Assembly: GCA_903825015.1 (NCBI GenBank)
Contig: CAIJYZ010000067.1
Coordinates: 1-43,078, forward strand
Length of the DNA stretch: 43,078 bases
Direction of reading: 5' to 3'
Origin: an uncultured Actinomycetes bacterium
Lineage (GTDB): Bacteria; Actinomycetota; Actinomycetes; Nanopelagicales; Nanopelagicaceae
Below, piece after piece: positions 37,731 through 43,078 of the stretch (positions are counted from its first letter, which is position 1; each line of letters starts with the position of its first letter). The position numbers and the translations under genes were made by a program. Under the pieces are notes generated by a model. It saw only the letters and a list, made by a program, of their open reading frames with translations. It was not told the origin of the DNA and made no database searches.

Positions 37731-38223
37731 CGGACTCAAACTCGTATTTAACTGGCAATGGAGCATTACCGGCCAAGCGAAAAGTTCTGACAACAAACTT
37801 CTTACGAACCATCACGGTAGATGAAACTGCATCCGTATGAATAGAGATAGCAATTCTTATCTTTGCCGTCAAAGCTGAAAGCTCTTGTAGCAGCGCCTGT
37901 TCGGATTCAGTCGCGTGCGCCAAACCATCTGAGAGCAAGAGACCCAAGGCTCCTGATAAACCACTTTCGGCCATCGAGCGATTTTTGATTTCTGCATCAC
38001 GTGCTTGATAAGCAGCACCTGTTAGAAGCATCGATGAAGCCGGGTCGGCTAAATCGCTATGTGCTATTTCTAGGGCAATAGCCGCCCGCTTTTGAAGCAA
38101 TACATCTAAATTGGCCCAACTAGTTTCAACTCTATGATGAAGTCGATCCAAACGAGCTGCCGAAAATGATAGGTACCACAGCGCTAATAGTAAGAAAAAG
38201 CCGACCGTTAACCATGTTCTCAT
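37720..38223 (-). CDS. Single-pass membrane protein, LemA-like N-terminus
   Basis: The 167 residues start with a membrane helix (about 4-20) followed by LDRLHHRVETSWANLDVLLQ, which resembles LemA-family proteins, then a mostly helical extracytoplasmic or cytoplasmic domain. The rest (ALGLLLSDGLAHATESEQAL, KYEFESDVL) is not recognised. Similar small proteins stand downstream of pimA in other Actinobacteria. It overlaps pimA by 4 bases (ATGA), so it is probably translated with it. The function is unknown. Confidence 0.7.
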   Translation of the reverse strand: MRTWLTVGFFLLLALWYLSFSAARLDRLHHRVETSWANLDVLLQKRAAIALEIAHSDLADPASSMLLTGAAYQARDAEIKNRSMAESGLSGALGLLLSDGLAHATESEQALLQELSALTAKIRIAISIHTDAVSSTVMVRKKFVVRTFRLAGNAPLPVKYEFESDVL

Positions 38224-39404
38224 TTCTTTTCCTCATCACGTGATAAGAATCGATTCCAGGAACGATTATCAGAACCTAAAGTTACGCCTTCACCACCAAC
38301 GATTGCCATTTCATAGATTGAAAATATCTGCTCTGCAACCACATCCCAATCAAAGAGTTCAGAGCGTGCCTTACCAGCAGCAGCTAAATCCTTACGTTTT
38401 TTATCATCGCGCAGCAAATCTATGACTACTTTCGCAAGATCTGTTGAGTTTTCAGATTCAAATAGTGCGCCGAATTCACCGCCTCCAAGTAATGAATCAA
38501 AAGCAGGAATGTCACTGGCAACAACGCATGCACCACCAGCCAAAGCTTCGGCCAAAATTATTCCGAATGATTCCCCGCCAGTATTAGGGGCGACATAGAG
38601 CGAGATCGAAGACATGAAATCTGCCTTCTCTTCTTCAGAGATGCGGCCTAAGAATTCAAAGCGCTTTCGCAGCTGTGGATCAATCTGTTTTTCAACGTCT
38701 TTAGGATCACCTGGTCCTGCAACCAGAACTCTTACGTCAGGCGCAAAACGTGAAATTATCGGTAGAGCATCAACTAGAACTTGCAAACCCTTGCGTGGCT
38801 CTTCAAATCTTCCGATAAATCCAATTGTGTTTCCTTGCCACTTCTCCTGCGCAACACCCTCGGCATATCTTTTTGCGTAGATTCCATTTGGAATAACTAC
38901 CGCATCGGTTTCCAGATGATCAGTGAGCGTTAAGCGAGCAGCCTCTGATACCGCTATCCGAGCATTGAGTTTTTCTATAGCCGGCTCGAGAATTGGTCCG
39001 ATTGCAAAGATTACTTTCTGGCGTTTAGCAGCAGCATGAAATGTTCCAACCATCGGTCCTTCAGCAGCCCAGCAAGCTAGTAATGAAATCGATGGAATCG
39101 CAGGTTCATGCAAGTGCAACAAATCAAAATTACCGCTACTAATCCATTGACGTACTCGTGCATATGCAATTGGACCAAAAAGTACACGTGCAACTGCCCC
39201 GTTATAAGGAATTGATATTGGTTTACCCGCACTTACAACATAACTTGGCAGTTTGTCCTCATCGATTGCTGGTGCAAGCACCGAGACATCATGACCAGCG
39301 GCTATGAGAAATTCGGCTAAATCGCGGATGTGATTCTGTACTCCACCGGGAGTATCCCAACCATAAGGACAAACGATTCCGATTTTGAGTTTCTTAGTGA
39401 GCAT
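38220..39404 (-). CDS. pimA: Phosphatidylinositol mannosyltransferase PimA (GT4)
   Basis: PimA adds the first mannose from GDP-mannose to phosphatidylinositol on the cytoplasmic membrane face. The 394 residues are a GT-B glycosyltransferase: GGVQNHIRDLAEFLIAAGHD near the N-terminus, FIGRFEEPRKGLQVLVDALP for the nucleotide phosphates, and the E-x7-E-like GGESFGIILAEALAGG. The assignment rests on family motifs plus the pgsA-patA-pimA context. It shares a base with the patA stop (TAATG). Confidence 0.93.
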   Translation of the reverse strand: MLTKKLKIGIVCPYGWDTPGGVQNHIRDLAEFLIAAGHDVSVLAPAIDEDKLPSYVVSAGKPISIPYNGAVARVLFGPIAYARVRQWISSGNFDLLHLHEPAIPSISLLACWAAEGPMVGTFHAAAKRQKVIFAIGPILEPAIEKLNARIAVSEAARLTLTDHLETDAVVIPNGIYAKRYAEGVAQEKWQGNTIGFIGRFEEPRKGLQVLVDALPIISRFAPDVRVLVAGPGDPKDVEKQIDPQLRKRFEFLGRISEEEKADFMSSISLYVAPNTGGESFGIILAEALAGGACVVASDIPAFDSLLGGGEFGALFESENSTDLAKVVIDLLRDDKKRKDLAAAGKARSELFDWDVVAEQIFSIYEMAIVGGEGVTLGSDNRSWNRFLSRDEEKK

Positions 39405-40288
39405 TACTCACGCTCCTTGAAATCGCCATCAATCCAAATGCGTTGCATCATGTGCCAATCCGCCGGGTATTGACTGATCCCTCTGGCAAAATGATCAGCC
39501 GATTGCTGCACGAGTAATTCAACTTTTTCACTTTCACTACCTGTTGTAGGAATTTCGATTTGAGTTAAGTCGATATGAATTCCACTATCGGTGTATGAAA
39601 TATATGCGCTCAAGAAAGGTGCGCCAGTTCGAAGTGCAAGTAGAGCTGGTCCAGCAGGCATTCGCGCAGGCCCACCAAAGAATGTGACATCTATGCCCGA
39701 TCGTGACAAATCACGGTCTGCTGCTAACGCTATTACGCATCCACTGCGCACTCGTTGCATAAGAGTTGGAATTACTCGGCCATCAAGAGGTAACGCTTCC
39801 ATTCCAAAATCTGCGCGATATTGCATGAACTTCTTGAAGAGTTTCTCAGGCTTTAGGTGTTCAGCCACAGTTACAAGCTTTGCCCCTTTGGCACAAAAAT
39901 ATGCGGCAGCATGATCGTAATTGCCGCAGTGCGGCAGGGTGACGATCACACCATTTCCAGCAGCAATTGCGTTAATTAATAGCGATTCATCATTAAAGGT
40001 TACGGTAGAAAGGATTCTCTCCTGAGACCAATCGGGCAACCTGAATGTGTCACACCAATATCGAAGTGCAGAACGCATCGCTCTGTAAATCAGAAGATCT
40101 AAATCTAGAGAAGTAATCCCTGGCTGTGTTCTAGCTAAATTCGAACGCAATCGCTTAACGCTACTTCCATCTTTGCGGACCAAATAGTCCGCAACTTTAT
40201 TTGCAGATCCATAAACAAAATCTTCAGGAAGCCATCGCAACAAACGCCAGGCAGCAAAATATCCCCAGGCAGTAATGTTTTCAATCAT
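39404..40288 (-). CDS. patA: Phosphatidylinositol mannoside acyltransferase
   Basis: This LpxL/HtrB-like enzyme acylates the mannose of PIM1/PIM2 (Rv2611c homologue). The 294 residues have the H-x4-D motif HCGNYD (His120, Asp125), ALAADRDLSRSGIDVTFFGG and APFLSAYIS. I start at 40288, where ATG overlaps the pgsA stop (ATGA). The frame extends to 40360, but those residues lie inside pgsA. It is membrane-associated, with a hydrophobic N-terminal stretch (AWGYFAAWRLLRWLP). Confidence 0.92.
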   Translation of the reverse strand: MIENITAWGYFAAWRLLRWLPEDFVYGSANKVADYLVRKDGSSVKRLRSNLARTQPGITSLDLDLLIYRAMRSALRYWCDTFRLPDWSQERILSTVTFNDESLLINAIAAGNGVIVTLPHCGNYDHAAAYFCAKGAKLVTVAEHLKPEKLFKKFMQYRADFGMEALPLDGRVIPTLMQRVRSGCVIALAADRDLSRSGIDVTFFGGPARMPAGPALLALRTGAPFLSAYISYTDSGIHIDLTQIEIPTTGSESEKVELLVQQSADHFARGISQYPADWHMMQRIWIDGDFKERE

Positions 40289-40884
40289 GCGTGCAATGCC
40301 CTGCGCACTATCAACATTCTTTGTACGACAGTGATTGAACCCAGAACCGCAAGGAGCCACATTCCAATAGCCAAAACAAATGGCACGTGTAAACCCTCTA
40401 GTGCTATTGCCGACATCGCAATAATTAATCTTTCAGTACGTTCGGCGATTCCACCGGTGCACTCGATTGCAAAGCTTTCGGCCTTTGCTCGAATATATGG
40501 AACAAGTAAACCTGTAACAAGTGTTACTAGCACGACCGTACTCAATCGATCATCTTTGTTTATAAGGTAGACAGCCAGTCCTAAAAGAATCGATGAATCA
40601 GTTATGCGGTCAATTGTCGAATCAAGAAAGCTGCCCCATTTACTAGCCCCGGCTTTTGAAATTCTTGCCATGGTGCCATCAAAAAGATCACTTAATGCAA
40701 ATACGGCGATTACTGCAGTTCCTAGAAAGAAGTCACCTCTTGGATAGAAAATCAATGCCGAGGCGATCACTCCAATGGCACCTACCCAGGTGACCCCATT
40801 GGGAGTAATCCCAATACGCAGGGCGGCAGAGGCTACGGGTGTTATTAATCTCGTAACCGCGGGTTTTAAAGAACGACTAATCAT
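40285..40884 (-). CDS. pgsA: Phosphatidylinositol phosphate synthase (CDP-alcohol phosphatidyltransferase)
   Basis: By context and family this is the actinobacterial enzyme joining CDP-diacylglycerol and inositol 1-phosphate. The 199 residues are mostly membrane helices. The CDP-alcohol motif D-x2-DG-x2-AR-x9-G-x3-D-x3-D is complete: Asp66, Asp69, Gly70, Ala73, Arg74, Gly84, Asp88, Asp92. It heads the pgsA-patA-pimA operon. A -10-like TACGAT with 8 bases to the ATG suggests a leaderless start. Another CDP-alcohol substrate cannot be ruled out from sequence alone. Confidence 0.92.
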   Translation of the reverse strand: MISRSLKPAVTRLITPVASAALRIGITPNGVTWVGAIGVIASALIFYPRGDFFLGTAVIAVFALSDLFDGTMARISKAGASKWGSFLDSTIDRITDSSILLGLAVYLINKDDRLSTVVLVTLVTGLLVPYIRAKAESFAIECTGGIAERTERLIIAMSAIALEGLHVPFVLAIGMWLLAVLGSITVVQRMLIVRRALHA

Positions 40885-40892
40885 TAAGGCAC

Positions 40893-40898
40893 ATCGTA
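40893..40898 (-). promoter_or_regulatory. Candidate -10 element of the leaderless pgsA promoter
   Basis: TACGAT on the minus strand is followed by GTGCCTTA and the ATG at 40884, with no Shine-Dalgarno. It overlaps by two bases the -10 candidate of the divergent gene at 40909. Confidence 0.45.
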
Positions 40899-40902
40899 GG
40901 CT
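40897..40902 (+). promoter_or_regulatory. Candidate -10 element of the leaderless promoter of the EF-G-like gene
   Basis: TAGGCT is followed by GACCCA and the GTG start at 40909, with no Shine-Dalgarno. The whole intergenic space to pgsA is 24 bases, so both promoters must share it. Confidence 0.45.
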
Positions 40903-40908
40903 GACCCA

Positions 40909-41493
40909 GTGCCTAATTACACATCTGACCTGAAACTAGCCGTCTTTGGTCACGAAAGCGCACACCTTGAAGAGGTGGCGCAGGCTTTTGGCGCAGCAAT
41001 TGCCCAAGAGGTTTCAGTCGATATTGACTGTGCGATATTTGCGATTAATCCAAATACTGGAATCGATCAACATACTATTGATCTTTGGCAGGGTTTTGAT
41101 GAATACCTAGTGCCACGAATCGTTGTTGTCACGGACCTAGAAAAAGATGCGGGCGATTTTGATGACGCAGTTATGCTCGCCAATCGAGTATTTGATCAGA
41201 TAGCAACTCCATACTTAGTTCTCCACGATGATGACGGACTCCCCCGCGCTTTAATTTGCCTTTCAGATATGACGGTAATCGATTATTCAACTACTCCGCC
41301 GACGCAGGCCACTAGTGAACCCGAGCATGAAACTTTGGTGCAAGAGTTTCGTGATGAATATTTAGAACTTGTTACTTCAATGGGCCAAGATGCATTTTCG
41401 GCAGGCGTGTTGTTTCCGGCGATTCCGTTGTGGATCGAAAAAGGTTTGGGTGTTGATATCGTAATTACATATTTGAATCAGCTACAAAAATAA
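40909..41493 (+). CDS. Degenerate EF-G-derived pseudo-GTPase, stand-alone
   Basis: The 194 residues align by eye to the G and G' domains of elongation factor G or EF-G-like proteins. LAVFGHESAHLEE (10-22) stands where the P-loop GHxxxGKT should be. NTGIDQHTIDLWQGFDEYLV and PRIVVVTDLEKDAGDF (49-84) match the EF-G stretch with GVxxQTxxxW, VPRIxFVNKMDRxGADF. A G'-like part (PRALICLSDMTVIDY; EHETLVQEFRDEYLELV) and a C-terminal AGVLFPAIPLWIEKGLGVDI follow. The GKT and NKxD residues are lost and the switch regions are missing, so GTP binding is unlikely. The start is GTG. Tail-to-tail with the HIT gene without a gap. Its role is unknown. Confidence 0.7.
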   Translation: MPNYTSDLKLAVFGHESAHLEEVAQAFGAAIAQEVSVDIDCAIFAINPNTGIDQHTIDLWQGFDEYLVPRIVVVTDLEKDAGDFDDAVMLANRVFDQIATPYLVLHDDDGLPRALICLSDMTVIDYSTTPPTQATSEPEHETLVQEFRDEYLELVTSMGQDAFSAGVLFPAIPLWIEKGLGVDIVITYLNQLQK

Positions 41494-42015
41494 TTACCAA
41501 GCAGCGCTAATTTCATCTCTAGTTACAGTCAGAAGTTGTGGCAACACTTTGGTCTTGCCAATGATTGGCATGAAATTAGCATCACCACTCCAACGCGGCA
41601 CAATATGTTGGTGGATGTGTTCAGCAACTCCCGCGCCAGAAATTGCGCCTTGGTTCATGCCCAAATTGAAACCCTCTGGGGATGAAACTTTTCGCACGGT
41701 AGTCATTGCGTGTGCAGTGAGCTCAGTGATCTCACTACGTTCGGTTGGAGATAAATCGGTCAAGTCAGGAACATGTCGATAGGCACACACCAAAAGATGA
41801 CTTGGGTTGTATGGATAAAGATTCATAACCACAAAAGCTGTTGTGCCACGGTGAACAATCAGGCCTTCCTCATCACTTAATGTGGGGATTCGGCAAAAAG
41901 GACATGCAACTTCATTGTCAGCCAGCGGCCGATTTTCACCGCGTAAATATTCAAGGCGATGGGGCGTCCATAAACGCTGCCAACCATCTGGCATACCTGC
42001 ACCATCGATTGTCAT
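41494..42015 (-). CDS. HIT family protein, probable Ap4A phosphorylase-like
   Basis: HIT proteins hydrolyse or phosphorolyse nucleotide derivatives. The 173 residues have the histidine triad HIHQHIVPRW near 135-144, preceded by GFNLGMNQGAISGAGVAEH, and an N-terminal CPFCRI that could hold zinc together with a downstream His. The homologue at this position in Mycobacterium (Rv2613c) is described as a diadenosine tetraphosphate phosphorylase. It starts 3 bases after thrS, and the thrS-HIT-pgsA order is conserved except for the inserted plus-strand gene. Confidence 0.88.
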   Translation of the reverse strand: MTIDGAGMPDGWQRLWTPHRLEYLRGENRPLADNEVACPFCRIPTLSDEEGLIVHRGTTAFVVMNLYPYNPSHLLVCAYRHVPDLTDLSPTERSEITELTAHAMTTVRKVSSPEGFNLGMNQGAISGAGVAEHIHQHIVPRWSGDANFMPIIGKTKVLPQLLTVTRDEISAAW

Positions 42016-42018
42016 TGA

Positions 42019-43078
42019 TTAAACCTGAGTGCGTTCTGCAACTACTTTTTGAATCTCTGAAATTGCTTGAGCAATAGGAATCCCATTTTTTTGTTCACCA
42101 TTACGGTAACGGAACGAAACCGCACCTGCGGCCATATCTTCTTCGCCCGCAATAACCATAAACGGAATCTTCTGCATCTGTGCGTTGCGCACCTTCTTTT
42201 GCATGCGGTCATCCGATGAATCAAGTTCGGCACGGATGCCAGCGCTGCGCATCGCCTTAATGACATCAGCCAAATAATCTGCAAATGCTTCTGCTACCGG
42301 AATTCCAACTGCTTGCACTGGTGCAAGCCATGGTGGAAATGCACCTGAATAGTGTTCAGTGAGAACTCCAAAGAATCGCTCGATGGAACCAAATAGCGCA
42401 CGGTGAATCATTACTGGGCGTTGACGAGTTCCATCGGCTGCTGAGTATTCAAGTTCAAAACGCTGTGGAAGTTGGAAATCAACTTGAATCGTAGACATCT
42501 GCCATGTTCTACCGATTGCATCTTTTGCTTGCACAGAAATCTTTGGACCGTAAAAAGCAGCTCCACCTTCATCGAGAACGAGTTCAAGATTTTGAGCAAC
42601 TGCAGCCTTGCGAAGAGTTTCAGTAGCTTCTTCCCAATCTGCATCTTCTCCAACAAACTTTTCAGGATTCTTGGTCGATAGTTCAAGGTAAAAATCATTA
42701 AGGCCATAGTCACGCAGCAAATTAAGAACGAAAGTTAATAAGGAATCAAGTTCATCAGCCATCTGCTCTTTTGTGCAGTAAATATGTGCATCGTCTTGGG
42801 TAAATCCACGGGCACGAGTAATGCCATGGAGAACTCCAGATTTTTCGTATCGATAAACAGTTCCAAATTCGAAAAGACGCAATGGAAGTTCGCGGTATGA
42901 GCGCTGACGCGCCTGAAAAATCAAATTATGGAAAGGGCAGTTCATTGGCTTCATGTAGTACTGCTGTCCAGGCTTTTTAATTGTTCCATCGGCATGGAGC
43001 TCTTCATCCATGATCATTGGCGGATACATTCCCTCTGAGTACCAATCTAGGTGACCAGATTTTTCAAAAAGTGCGGCT
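42019..43078 (-). CDS. thrS: Threonyl-tRNA synthetase, 5' part outside window
   Basis: ThrS charges tRNA(Thr). The frame is open through the right edge of the window; residues before the first internal Met read [14 protein letters not shown], the usual ThrS core lead-in. Visible parts are the catalytic core with [12 protein letters not shown], motif 2 ([15 protein letters not shown]), [15 protein letters not shown], motif 3 ([16 protein letters not shown]) and the C-terminal anticodon-binding domain. The N-terminal TGS and editing domains lie beyond base 43078. About 353 codons are seen. Confidence 0.95.
   Translation of the reverse strand, partial: AALFEKSGHLDWYSEGMYPPMIMDEELHADGTIKKPGQQYYMKPMNCPFHNLIFQARQRSYRELPLRLFEFGTVYRYEKSGVLHGITRARGFTQDDAHIYCTKEQMADELDSLLTFVLNLLRDYGLNDFYLELSTKNPEKFVGEDADWEEATETLRKAAVAQNLELVLDEGGAAFYGPKISVQAKDAIGRTWQMSTIQVDFQLPQRFELEYSAADGTRQRPVMIHRALFGSIERFFGVLTEHYSGAFPPWLAPVQAVGIPVAEAFADYLADVIKAMRSAGIRAELDSSDDRMQKKVRNAQMQKIPFMVIAGEEDMAAGAVSFRYRNGEQKNGIPIAQAISEIQKVVAERTQV

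Noticed and set aside
40289-40360. N-terminal extension of the PIM acyltransferase
   Set aside because: It lies inside pgsA; the ATGA overlap at 40288 is the natural start.

Overview
The window looks like chromosome of a small-genome, low-GC actinobacterium, most likely a freshwater Nanopelagicales (acI) type such as 'Ca. Planktophila' or a relative. The gene order is the actinobacterial one: pyrR next to bldD, nusB-efp, the aro cluster, alaS-aspS-hisS, DUF349-rel, secDF-ruvBAC-yebC-pdxTS, pimA-patA-pgsA, HIT-thrS. The bases are visibly AT-richer than in Streptomyces or Mycobacterium, and genes are packed with overlaps or gaps of a few bases. No stretch over 300 bases lacks a gene. I see no tRNA, rRNA, transposon, phage or CRISPR. 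The taxonomy is an inference from synteny and composition, not a database match.

Layout. Almost everything is on the minus strand, in four runs. (1) 11603 down to 1: pyrR-pyrB-pyrC-carA-carB-pyrK-pyrD-pyrF, then an mIHF-guanylate kinase fusion, rpoZ and the start of coaBC. This gives UMP synthesis except orotate phosphoribosyltransferase (PyrE), followed by GMP phosphorylation, the RNA polymerase omega subunit and CoA synthesis. (2) 25901 down to 12202: MBL hydrolase-hisS-aspS-DUF948-alaS-ruvX-mltG-aroE-prepilin peptidase-aroC-aroK-aroB-aroQ-efp-nusB, covering translation, the middle and end of the shikimate pathway (no DAHP synthase or AroA here), and cell-wall elongation. (3) 40884 down to 27386: pgsA-patA-pimA-LemA-like-DUF3048-pdxS-pdxT-yebC-ruvC-ruvA-ruvB-secD-secF-rel, covering phosphatidylinositol mannoside synthesis, vitamin B6, Holliday junction processing, protein export and (p)ppGpp. 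(4) thrS and a HIT protein at the right edge.

Only three genes are on the plus strand. Each stands alone and diverges from the head of a minus-strand run: bldD (from pyrR), a DUF349 gene (from MBL-hisS) and a degenerate EF-G-derived protein (from pgsA).

Most notable: a PyrR-type RNA hairpin right before the pyrR ribosome binding site; a pyr operon in Bacillus order with PyrK, class 1B PyrD and group I PyrF; an in-frame mIHF-Gmk fusion; a BldD homologue that keeps the c-di-GMP signature spacing; a stand-alone EF-G G-domain relic without nucleotide-binding motifs; overlapping -10 elements of two leaderless genes at pgsA; and a repeated TANNNT plus 6-8 nt plus start codon pattern suggesting widespread leaderless transcription.
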